Below, piece after piece: positions 1 to 6,588 of a stretch of 23,667 nucleotides of DNA; position 1 is the stretch's first letter; every line of letters starts with the position of its first letter. The position numbers and the translations under genes are program-made. The stretch is from an uncultured Planctomycetales bacterium (GTDB taxonomy: Bacteria > Planctomycetota > Planctomycetia > Pirellulales > S012-138), in assembly GCA_937982665.1 (NCBI GenBank), contig CALJLD010000211.1, positions 1 through 23,667 on the forward strand, in the 5' to 3' direction. The notes beneath the pieces were generated by a model. The model was not told the origin of the DNA. It did no database searches and saw nothing but the letters and a program-made list of their open reading frames with translations.

Positions 1-95
1 GCAGAAGTCGAAAGCGGCCACAATTCATAGGGATGCAATCAGAACTCGCGTGGAAACGCCGTGCATGCGGCAAAATGCCACGCATGAATTGAATG

Positions 96-127
96 GGTGG
101 CGTGGATGAATCGGCGGTGACGCCACC
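96..127. other. Imperfectly supported hairpin in the left-edge non-coding stretch
   Basis: Positions 96-103 (GGTGGCGT) and 120-127 (ACGCCACC) form a perfect 8-bp stem with a 16-nt loop. A short T run follows on the plus strand, so it could end transcription of a gene outside the window on the left. I see no convincing coding region in positions 1-214. A second, bulged inverted repeat (CATGCGGCA versus TGCCACGCATG) lies at about 64-87. No function can be assigned. Confidence 0.25.
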
Positions 128-214
128 TTTCATTCTAGTTGCGGCGGCACGCAGGGACAACGGTACGCGAGGGTTACGACGCCGCAGACATTGCCGCGTG
201 CGAACCAGAAACAG

Positions 215-230
215 CCCCCCTGCCCTACCC
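215..230 (-). repeat. Dispersed G-rich motif AGGGCAGGGGGG (KOPS-like core), copy 1
   Basis: The exact 12-mer is at 215-226 on the minus strand. A second overlapping GGGNAGGG core (GGGTAGGG) is at 223-230. The motif starts 8 nt after the dehydratase stop codon. Confidence 0.8.
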
Positions 231-234
231 CAGC

Positions 235-594
235 TCAGCTGGTTTCAACCGGCAACTCATCAATTTTTGCGGCCAGGATGAAGTCATTTTCGGACAAGCC
301 GCCGATGGCGTGCGTCCAGATTTCGATCCAGCAGTTGCGATAGCCTTCGATGTGAAGGTCCGGGTGATGGCCTTCGGCCTCGGCCAGATCTTTGACTTTG
401 TTGAAGAAGTCCATCCCGGCGACGAAATTCTTGACCGTCCAATCCTTGCGAATTCTCTGGTCATCGTTGGTCAATTGCCAGCCGGCCAGCGTCTCGAGTT
501 GAGCCTTGGCTTCACGCGGCGAATAGGCAGGCACGCCCCCTTCGCATGGGACGCATGTCTTTTGTGTGAGTTGTTCTGGCGTTTGAGTTTCCAT
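235..594 (-). CDS. 4a-hydroxytetrahydrobiopterin (pterin-4a-carbinolamine) dehydratase
   Basis: PCD/DCoH family enzyme of 119 residues. The family dehydrates 4a-hydroxytetrahydropterin in the cytoplasm and so recycles the cofactor of aromatic amino acid hydroxylases. The family signature is clear: the His-His-Pro-Asp cluster within AEGHHPDLHIEGY, then a Trp-Thr-His segment (IEIWTHAIGGLSENDFILAA) near the C-terminus. The length is normal for the family. I chose the ATG at 594 because AGAG lies 7-10 nt upstream and the protein then starts METQTPEQL. The frame stays open to 657, but the extra 21 residues look unlike the family. No phenylalanine hydroxylase gene is visible in the window, so the partner enzyme is unknown. 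A copy of the G-rich repeat follows the stop directly. Confidence 0.92.
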   Translation of the reverse strand: METQTPEQLTQKTCVPCEGGVPAYSPREAKAQLETLAGWQLTNDDQRIRKDWTVKNFVAGMDFFNKVKDLAEAEGHHPDLHIEGYRNCWIEIWTHAIGGLSENDFILAAKIDELPVETS

Positions 595-708
595 GGGGAT
601 CTCTTGCACTAGAGTGTGTGACCAATTGATTGACATACCCAGAGCGAACCTGGGCAATCTCAGCTTGCTTCCGGCAATTATCGCGGAATGCTCGGCACTC
701 TCAAGCGG

Positions 709-724
709 CCCCCCTGCCCTGCCC
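709..724 (-). repeat. Dispersed G-rich motif, copy 2 (double core)
   Basis: Exact AGGGCAGGGGGG at 709-720. A second overlapping GGGGCAGGG core extends it to 724. It begins 2 nt after the stop codon of the small membrane protein, much like copy 1. Confidence 0.8.
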
Positions 725-726
725 CT

Positions 727-1083
727 TCAAAGAAATACGAATTGGCAGAATGCCCAGACGAATTGCAGGCCGAGTAGGACGATCGCCCCAACCCATGGCC
801 ACATCAACAGCGGCAATTTACGTCGGCTGAAGATGATGGCCACGCACCAATTCATGATGAAACAAGCCAGCGTTGCGGATACCAACAGGCAGGCAGTGGA
901 CCAGCCGAGATAGGGATTGGGTGCGGAATCCGGCCCCAGATCCTGCTGGCGGCGGAGCACGACGTGCAAGCCGTGGATGGTGAGTTGAATCAGCGTCAGC
1001 AGGTAGAGCGAAGGGATCTTTCGTACCTCTGGCTGCGCCAATGCCTTGGGCGCTGCGTACGGATTGGACGAGATCAAACTCAT
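727..1083 (-). CDS. Small membrane protein, unknown function (planctomycete NPYAAP type)
   Basis: A 118-residue protein of unknown function. It starts MSLISSNPYAAP; an Asn-Pro-Tyr-x-x-Pro stretch near the N-terminus is common in short planctomycete membrane proteins. Three hydrophobic segments are visible, at about residues 24-43, 60-84 and 91-115, with a short basic loop (FSRRK) before the last. No catalytic or binding motif can be seen. The ATG at 1083 is the only plausible start. The gene lies about 130 nt upstream of the dehydratase and 87 nt downstream of the lipoprotein gene, so co-transcription is possible but not shown. Confidence 0.7.
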   Translation of the reverse strand: MSLISSNPYAAPKALAQPEVRKIPSLYLLTLIQLTIHGLHVVLRRQQDLGPDSAPNPYLGWSTACLLVSATLACFIMNWCVAIIFSRRKLPLLMWPWVGAIVLLGLQFVWAFCQFVFL

Positions 1084-1170
1084 GCCGCGCGACGAAGCAG
1101 AATGACGATGATTTCAGAAGCCGATATCAAGGCATTGCGCGACCATCCCGTGGCGGAGCGCTTCTTCTGC

Positions 1171-1638
1171 TCAATCAACCGCAGCGTTCAGGTCCAACGT
1201 AACAACAGATTTCCCGCGAAACTGATTGTTCGCCCTGCCCTGCAATTCAAAGACTCCCGACTGTTCGCTGAAGATCATCTTGCCTGCACCAAGCCCATGA
1301 CAATGTGAGTCCAAAAGCCGCTCCCACTCGCCGCTGAAGTCTCGGAAGACCCAGCACTCGACGGAGAGATGGGAGTTGCCAAAGGTCGGGTATTCGGACA
1401 AACCGCAGAGAAACTTGTGGTCGGCGTATTCGAACTCCATCCACTCCGCGGCGTATTTCGCAGCGGCTTTGATGGCTTGTTTGTCCTTGGCAACGTTTGG
1501 GTTACCCCATTCAATTAAAGCGCTGTTGGCATCGTTGTCTTGGTTATCTTGATTTGTACTATGCACGGCGAGTGTTGGTTGCTCGCCGCAACCGAGACAA
1601 GACAGGGCAGCCCCAATCAACAGCGTCAACAAGCGCAT
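1171..1638 (-). CDS. Probable secreted lipoprotein, unknown function
   Basis: A 155-residue protein with an N-terminal hydrophobic segment ending in Leu-Ser-Cys-Leu-Gly-Cys (about residues 13-17). Either cysteine could be the lipidated residue, but neither gives a textbook lipobox, so lipidation is inferred. The mature part starts with an Asn/Asp/Gln-rich linker and then a compact domain with Cys and aromatic residues (ECWVFRDFSGEWERLL). I recognise no family. The start is well supported: GAGGAA lies 5 nt before the ATG at 1638. The EF-hand/P-domain gene ends only 34 nt upstream, so the two are probably one transcript. One core copy of the G-rich motif (1233-1240) lies inside the gene, read as Gln-Gly-Arg-Ala. 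Confidence 0.68.
   Translation of the reverse strand: MRLLTLLIGAALSCLGCGEQPTLAVHSTNQDNQDNDANSALIEWGNPNVAKDKQAIKAAAKYAAEWMEFEYADHKFLCGLSEYPTFGNSHLSVECWVFRDFSGEWERLLDSHCHGLGAGKMIFSEQSGVFELQGRANNQFRGKSVVTLDLNAAVD
1233..1240 (-). repeat. GGGCAGGG core inside the lipoprotein gene
   Basis: Only the 8-nt core is present, without the extra 3' Gs of the full 12-mer. It is read in the Gln-Gly-Arg-Ala frame. Confidence 0.5.
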
Positions 1639-1672
1639 AGCATTTCCTCGATGAACTTACTTGTCACGCAAC

Positions 1673-3304
1673 TCAATCGCGTTGTTGCGTCGTTAATGCC
1701 CAGCGATGCAGAATTCCTGGCCGGTCGCTACCAGCGGTATCGATCAGCAAAGTCCACACGCCTTGGGCGTTGGCCGGCTCATCACGATCGTACAGATCGT
1801 CGAGAGAATCCAACTCGTCAAACCTGCGGCTGGGAGCAAAACGGCCGGCAAAAGGTGGCCGCGCTTGGCGATTGTTGTCAATTTCAATGCGCGCTTCCGC
1901 ATCAATGATTGTGCCTTCAAAGTGGTCATCCGCTCCGCCAACGCCGCATGCCAGTTCCACACGAACCCCGTCTGGTGAAATCAGAAAGATGTCCAAGTCT
2001 TCATCACGCGAATGTGTGATCGACAAATGGACATCGAGATCGGCGAGGTAGAAACGGTCATCGATGATGAGTTCCGATTTCATGATCCCATCGGCCGGGA
2101 TGACCATCGCCGAGTTGTTCTGATAATCGCCCTTCCGCGACGCCAAAATGATCTCTTCTCGCGTGATGCGACCATCGGAGTTCGTGTCGTATGAGTCAAA
2201 TTCCGCGGCTTTCTCGTTGGTCCAGCGTGTTTCGAATTCCGCCATCACAACCTGGTTGTCACCGTTTCGATCCTTAAGCAGGAACCACTCCGGCAAGTCA
2301 TATTCTTGCGGCTGGTCCCGTTCGGATTCTGGATAACTTTCTTGAATCCAGTCATCCAGTTCTTCCGCGGAGACTTGCTCGTCTCCGTCTGTATCGGTCA
2401 GGTTGATGTCATGCCCGGCCAACTTGCACTCCAGCGGCGAGAGAAAACCATCGCCATCAATGTCGTGGCGGTCCATCACGCCAGCCCGCAAACGCGAGAT
2501 CTCGCGCAATCTGTCACGCTCCCGATCGCGCTCGTCGTCGTCATCATCTCGGTCACGGCGGCGACGCCGGTCATCATCGTCTCGATCACGATCGCGGTCG
2601 TCATCATCGTCGCTGTCGGGATCAAACTCGCGTCCGAGTGCCCGTTGCATTGCCAGCGCCGTCGCCAGTTCGATTTCGTCAATGCCGTCATTGCCGTTCT
2701 TGTCAAACTGCATTTCATCGCCGCGCAAGCGCAAGCGGCGCATTTCGCGCTCATCTAGTTGTCCGTCATCGTCCCGGTCAAAGCGCTCAAGCGTCTCTTG
2801 GGCCAGTTGAATATCTTCACGAGTGACAATCTCCGGTCCGGTGCCAAAACCAGGAACGAATGTACTCGCGTTGCCGTTACCAAAGCCCGGCACAAGTGGC
2901 GGAAGCAGCCCGCTGTCCCCTTGCTGCGTGCCTGAGTTGCCCTGGTTTCCTTGTCGAGCAAGGTTGGCGACCGCGGCTTCAAGTTGTTCAATCGGCAGCG
3001 GCCTGCTGGCGTCTAGATTTGCGATGGCGGCAAGTCGCGTGATGATCGCCCGCTCTTGCGGAGGAACCTCTCGGGGGTCAAGTTGCCCGTCACCGTTTCG
3101 ATCTAGGACGCGCAGCGCCTGGATTTGCTGGCCGCGCGATTGTCGGTTTCGTCGGTTGCGCTCATTGCCATCGCGACGCTGCGCGAGAACGGGATCGGCA
3201 ATCGCAAGTGTGCAAAGCCAGATACCTGCGAGCGCAAGAACGAACAAACGGCGACGAGGAAACGACGGAGGCGAAGATTGTGGCACGTTGGGGTGCGCAA
3301 TCAT
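1673..3304 (-). CDS. Secreted EF-hand protein with C-terminal P (proprotein convertase) domain
   Basis: A 543-residue exported protein. Residues 18-41 are a signal peptide with a likely cut after Val-Leu-Ala. At least seven EF-hand-like Asp-rich loops follow, at about residues 68-79, 176-187, 201-212, 281-292, 304-315, 345-356 and 373-384. Most match DxDxDG, but DRNGDNQVVMAE and DTDGDEQVSAEE are degenerate. Residues 228-266 are almost pure Asp/Arg with a few Glu. Residues 404-540 form a P domain: paired beta segments, LDIFLISPDG, and a closing GVWTLLIDTAGSDRPG then a Trp. P domains usually accompany subtilisin-like proteases, but no catalytic domain is present. A calcium-binding surface or periplasmic scaffold role is inference. 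The lipoprotein gene lies directly downstream. Confidence 0.88.
   Translation of the reverse strand: MIAHPNVPQSSPPSFPRRRLFVLALAGIWLCTLAIADPVLAQRRDGNERNRRNRQSRGQQIQALRVLDRNGDGQLDPREVPPQERAIITRLAAIANLDASRPLPIEQLEAAVANLARQGNQGNSGTQQGDSGLLPPLVPGFGNGNASTFVPGFGTGPEIVTREDIQLAQETLERFDRDDDGQLDEREMRRLRLRGDEMQFDKNGNDGIDEIELATALAMQRALGREFDPDSDDDDDRDRDRDDDDRRRRRDRDDDDDERDRERDRLREISRLRAGVMDRHDIDGDGFLSPLECKLAGHDINLTDTDGDEQVSAEELDDWIQESYPESERDQPQEYDLPEWFLLKDRNGDNQVVMAEFETRWTNEKAAEFDSYDTNSDGRITREEIILASRKGDYQNNSAMVIPADGIMKSELIIDDRFYLADLDVHLSITHSRDEDLDIFLISPDGVRVELACGVGGADDHFEGTIIDAEARIEIDNNRQARPPFAGRFAPSRRFDELDSLDDLYDRDEPANAQGVWTLLIDTAGSDRPGILHRWALTTQQRD
2507..2623 (-). repeat. Asp/Arg low-complexity codon repeat inside the EF-hand protein
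   Basis: This stretch encodes residues 228-266, nearly all Asp and Arg. Short GAT/GAC and CGT/CGC codon blocks recur, so the DNA is locally repetitive (GATGATGACGAC-like and CGCCGTCGC-like). Such tracts can change length by slippage. It separates the third EF-hand-like loop from the fourth and is probably disordered. Confidence 0.75.
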
Positions 3305-3633
3305 GAAACGCTCTGAGGTTGGCGGTGGCGAATGGGGAACGCAAACACACGCCCGGCGGTGGGGACGCGCCTGAGAGTTGGATCGGCCGATGAAGTCTCA
3401 GGCAGTGCAACAAAACGCTTGTGATGCATTTCTTTGCACCAACTATCTTAACGTTGCAGCGTAACGCATTCAAATACCACTATGTTTGCGGCAAATATGA
3501 TTGCGGTAAACTCCGATTTGCAGCAGACCGAACGAGTGTGATGCGACGTCGCTAGTGTTGTTGTCGCGTGCTCGCAATTTGACAGCACGCCAAAACGATG
3601 GGCTATCGCAAAAAGAAGCCACAAGAACATGTG
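3305..3633. other. 329-nt intergenic stretch, no gene seen
   Basis: It lies between the cupin gene stop and the EF-hand gene start, both minus strand. I see no credible coding region on either strand. It holds a sigma70-like promoter candidate (3445-3473) and a perfect 10-bp palindrome, GCGACGTCGC, at 3543-3552. The base composition is more AT-rich than its neighbours, as expected of a promoter region. Confidence 0.6.
3445..3473 (-). promoter_or_regulatory. Candidate sigma70-type promoter for the EF-hand/lipoprotein transcript
   Basis: On the minus strand, TTGAAT (3473-3468) is followed after 17 nt by TAAGAT (3450-3445). Each box matches 4 of 6 consensus positions at ideal spacing. It would give a leader of about 130 nt before the ATG at 3304. 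Support comes from sequence match only. Confidence 0.35.
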
Positions 3634-3981
3634 CTATTCGCCACCTTCTGGTCCCCAAAAGACAACCCAGGTGACAAAGTCATCGCTGAAGTCCTCAAAG
3701 CGATGTTCAACACCAGCTGGCACAAATAAGACATCGCCAGGTTGAAATGGCGTGCGCGCGCCGTTGTTATAGAAGGTCCCCTGCCCTGCCATCACAATAT
3801 ATAGCTCATCGCGCGTGTGCGGCTGCTGAGGGTCCGTGCCGCGGGGCGCGTAGACTTCAACCTGCAATGTGCCATGGCGAAAGATTTCCGCAAAGCGCTC
3901 ACCCCCCTGCCCTGGCAATCGCTGCAACGCCGCGTTGAGCGGGAACTTCCACTGCGATGCGGCATTTTCTTGTTCGGACAT
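3634..3981 (-). CDS. Small single-domain cupin protein
   Basis: A 115-residue cupin (cupin_2 type beta-barrel). Both family motifs are visible: PHTRDELYIVMAGQG with a His and a Glu as likely metal ligands, and PGDVLFVPAGVEHRF with a His. The usual second His of motif 1 is replaced by Arg, so metal binding may be altered. The substrate cannot be read from sequence. I chose the ATG at 3981 because AGAAAGGA lies 4 nt upstream. A GTG at 3996 is in frame but would overlap the adaptor gene stop. The gene begins 11 nt after the HlyD-like gene, so they are probably co-transcribed. Two copies of the G-rich motif lie inside it, one of which supplies Gly-Gln-Gly-Gly near residue 25. Confidence 0.88.
   Translation of the reverse strand: MSEQENAASQWKFPLNAALQRLPGQGGERFAEIFRHGTLQVEVYAPRGTDPQQPHTRDELYIVMAGQGTFYNNGARTPFQPGDVLFVPAGVEHRFEDFSDDFVTWVVFWGPEGGE
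3778..3787 (-). repeat. G-rich motif, 10-nt copy in the cupin gene
   Basis: AGGGCAGGGG, read as Gly-Gln-Gly in the conserved glycine turn of cupin motif 1. This copy may partly reflect protein constraint. Confidence 0.5.
3902..3913 (-). repeat. G-rich motif, exact 12-mer in the cupin gene
   Basis: Exact AGGGCAGGGGGG, read as Gly-Gln-Gly-Gly near the cupin N-terminus, before the barrel. Confidence 0.75.
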
Positions 3982-3992
3982 AGCGTCCTTTC

Positions 3993-5546
3993 TCACTCCG
4001 CGCTTTCAGTTCTTGCGTTGCCTTCCTGAAGGGATTTCTTCTCTCTGGCGTGCATTTCTCCGGAGTTGTGCAACACGACATCACCTGCGGACAATCCTTG
4101 AAGGACATGAATCTCAAAGACGTTTTGTTCTCCGCAAATGATCTTGCGGCGTTCAAACTGGTCACCCTTCTTCACGTAACAGAATTGCTCACCACCTTCG
4201 GCAAACACAGAAACAAGCGGAAGCGTTAATGCCTTCTCCACGGTTTGAGTTTCAATCGTTACTTCGGCAGTCAGCCCTGGCTTGAGATTCTCCGGGCGCC
4301 CCAGGATTTTTACGATTGTCTCATACTTTTTCACGGAGCTGCCATACCTCATGGCCATTTGATCCGGCTGATTGCCGACGGAAACGACCTCGCCTTCATA
4401 CTCTTGGCCTTGCACCTTGACCGTGGCTTTCATTTTCTCATGAATGTTGCGAATGTGAGCCTCATGCACATTCACCGCCACTTGCATTTGCGTCAGGTCC
4501 GGGATCCAAACGACGGTTTGAGATTGCCACACTTGTGCGCCGGGACCAATACCGCCTTCTGACATGGAACGGTAATAGTCCGAAGCATAAACGGCCATGC
4601 CGGACTGAGGCGCACGGATTGTGCATCTGTCCAATGACTCTTGCAGCTGGCTGAGGCGGCTTTCTTCAACAGCCAGAATCTCCTCAGCCTGACTTAGCGT
4701 GGCTTTCGCCTTTTCGATCGCCCCTTCTTTTTCTTTGACTTGTTTGTGGTACGTAAAGTTGGCCAGTGCGTCTCGCGTGACGGTGGCTTTGGAGAGTTCC
4801 AGTTGCGCCTTCTCCACGGCGAATTCATCCGCGTGGAGCTGTGCGTTGGTGATATAGCCCAGTGAGTTCAGTTTCTTGCTGTACTGCAGATACTCGTCCG
4901 CACGCTGGAGTTCTTCCTCGGCAAGACTGATGGCCACTTCGGCTTCTTTGAGTTCTTTGGCAAACGTGCCGTTGACGTACTCTTCCAAGGTGATTTCGGC
5001 AACTTCGAGTTCGGTCGTTTTCTCCGCGACGGTGGACCGCGCTTGCCTGACTTTCACTTCTTGCTCGGAAACGCGCGTTTCAAATTCGCTACGATCAAAT
5101 TCGATGACTACGTCGCCCTCGCTGACTTCCGTACCATCAGGAACAATGGAGGTGATGGTTGCCATGCCGGAGATGTCACTGCGCAAGTGCACATTGGCCG
5201 AACTCTCCAACTGCCCTTGCTCAACAACTTCGACAATGAACGTTGTTGGTGCAACGGTATGCGTTTCTTGTGGGCCAGCTTGTGCATCTGCGGAGTTGAA
5301 AAAGCCTGCCCCCCAGGCAATGCCCACGATGACCGCTGCAATGAAGAGAATGGCAAAGGCAGTTCGCCCCCAGCGAAAGCCTCGCGACCAACCACCACCT
5401 CGCGTGTCCTGGAAGATCTCGTCAAAGCTCGCGGCGAGATCAGGTTGCAAATCCGGCGATTGCTCCTTGGTGTCCGCATGGGATTCACCGTTTGAGCCAA
5501 CCCGCGGTTCGCTGGTGACTTGCTGAACTTGTGTCGTGTCCGCCAT
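3993..5546 (-). CDS. HlyD/RND-type periplasmic adaptor subunit (membrane fusion protein)
   Basis: A 517-residue membrane fusion protein. The order is: an acidic cytoplasmic N-terminus with a basic Arg/Trp patch (residues 1-62), one transmembrane helix (about 63-85), a beta-strand/lipoyl half (QGQLESSANVHLRSDISG), a long coiled-coil hairpin (about 155-310, rich in Glu/Lys/Ala/Leu), the second lipoyl half (CTIRAPQSGMAVY), then beta-barrel and membrane-proximal domains. Such adaptors link an inner-membrane pump to an outer-membrane channel. No ABC or RND pump gene lies beside it; the next gene is a cupin. The N-terminal cytoplasmic tail is longer than usual. The start ATG at 5546 has a strong GGGGAGAGG site. 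Confidence 0.88.
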   Translation of the reverse strand: MADTTQVQQVTSEPRVGSNGESHADTKEQSPDLQPDLAASFDEIFQDTRGGGWSRGFRWGRTAFAILFIAAVIVGIAWGAGFFNSADAQAGPQETHTVAPTTFIVEVVEQGQLESSANVHLRSDISGMATITSIVPDGTEVSEGDVVIEFDRSEFETRVSEQEVKVRQARSTVAEKTTELEVAEITLEEYVNGTFAKELKEAEVAISLAEEELQRADEYLQYSKKLNSLGYITNAQLHADEFAVEKAQLELSKATVTRDALANFTYHKQVKEKEGAIEKAKATLSQAEEILAVEESRLSQLQESLDRCTIRAPQSGMAVYASDYYRSMSEGGIGPGAQVWQSQTVVWIPDLTQMQVAVNVHEAHIRNIHEKMKATVKVQGQEYEGEVVSVGNQPDQMAMRYGSSVKKYETIVKILGRPENLKPGLTAEVTIETQTVEKALTLPLVSVFAEGGEQFCYVKKGDQFERRKIICGEQNVFEIHVLQGLSAGDVVLHNSGEMHAREKKSLQEGNARTESAE

Positions 5547-5651
5547 GTGCCTCTCCCCTTGGTTCTCGCAGACGGCCGTGGGCCTTTTTGCTCACGGACT
5601 TGTGCACTTAGTCGTGCGTAGGGCACTCCGTTAATAAGATGATTGAGCGAT

Positions 5652-5692
5652 TTGGTTCTTATGCGGTTGGCGGTATCCGCCTTGCAAACCAA
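5652..5692. other. Nested inverted repeat upstream of the adaptor gene
   Basis: TTGGTT (5652-5657) pairs with AACCAA (5687-5692) around an inner hairpin, GGCGG-TAT-CCGCC (5669-5681). It sits in the 204-nt gap between the four-helix membrane protein stop and the adaptor start. No T run follows on the minus strand, so a simple terminator is unlikely. An operator or leader structure is possible. Confidence 0.3.
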
Positions 5693-5750
5693 TCCATTCT
5701 AACGAATGGCTGCAGAATCCCGAAATATCTTTCGCGGCCCTGGCGGCAAT

Positions 5751-6455
5751 TCAAGGGCCGATTTCGCTGATTTGATCCTGGGGAGATCCTGCTTGCTGGG
5801 CCGCTTTATCTTGCCCGGTGGCACTATCTTGTTTGAAAGCGCTGTCTTCGTCGCTAACGTTGCCTGCCGAATCGCCCGGTTTTTCCTCGTCGGGTTCTTC
5901 GTCGCCATCCAGTCCTTTGGCGACACGGATTTCGCTCACCTGGTCCATGATTTCTTCAATCACGGCATGGTTGGCCCGAACGGCCCGAAGTTGCAGACGA
6001 AAAGCATAGAGAAAAAAAGCGACACCCAGAATTGCGGTCAACAGATGAACCGTGGCCCAAGAGATGGTGCCAAACAGCGGCGGCAGGTTCAAACCCGTTC
6101 CGGGATCGGCCATGGCTCCAAAAGACACCACACCCACAAAGACGAGCATCCCGGCTAGCGTGATTGGAAAGGCGGTGCGTTTGCAACGGTCCGCTTTGCG
6201 CCACATTTCGTCAGGTAGCGCATAAGTCTGGCAAACTTCTTTGCACCAGCGACTGGTTCCAACGAAGTACGTCGCGATGATGCCGTTGACCAACATCACA
6301 GCCAGCGACGTCACGATGCCCATCAAGAAGTGGACCGTCTTCAAGGTCCGGGGCCGTTCCATCTCCAGCGGGTTCCCCATCACATAGCCGATGATGCCTG
6401 TGGTTAGCACCAACGCCAAGGCGACCATCACCAGGAATTTGAGGATACGGTCCAC
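5751..6455 (-). CDS. Four-helix membrane protein with acidic cytoplasmic tail, unknown function
   Basis: A 234-residue protein. Four hydrophobic helices are visible at about residues 7-27, 39-65, 95-116 and 131-155. His residues sit at the start of helix 2 and inside helix 4. A basic, Cys-containing loop (CKEVCQTYALPDEMWRKADRCK) lies between helices 2 and 3. The last 65 residues are hydrophilic and rich in Asp, Glu, Gln and Ala, probably disordered. I recognise no family and no enzyme motif; a redox or haem role for the Cys/His residues would be speculation. The start is the GTG at 6455, chosen because it precedes the first helix; its ribosome-binding site is weak. Confidence 0.72.
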   Translation of the reverse strand: MDRILKFLVMVALALVLTTGIIGYVMGNPLEMERPRTLKTVHFLMGIVTSLAVMLVNGIIATYFVGTSRWCKEVCQTYALPDEMWRKADRCKRTAFPITLAGMLVFVGVVSFGAMADPGTGLNLPPLFGTISWATVHLLTAILGVAFFLYAFRLQLRAVRANHAVIEEIMDQVSEIRVAKGLDGDEEPDEEKPGDSAGNVSDEDSAFKQDSATGQDKAAQQAGSPQDQISEIGP

Positions 6456-6509
6456 GGAAAGTTGAGGTCAGTTGTAGGAATGAGGTAGTGACGCGGCTGA
6501 TCATTTTGG

Positions 6510-6521
6510 CCCCCCTACCCT
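6510..6521 (-). repeat. G-rich motif, one-mismatch copy between genes
   Basis: AGGGTAGGGGGG, which still matches the GGGNAGGG core. It lies between the ThiE fusion stop and the start of the four-helix membrane protein. Confidence 0.7.
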
Positions 6522-6588
6522 ATCAATCCGTCTCACGAATCGCGAGGGGGCGATGTGCCATTCCGCAAGAGTTGTCAGGGGCGTGCGC

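Noticed and set aside
139..612. Plus-strand open frame of 157 codons
   Set aside because: It is the antisense shadow of the dehydratase gene, which has clear family motifs. Its protein matches nothing I know.
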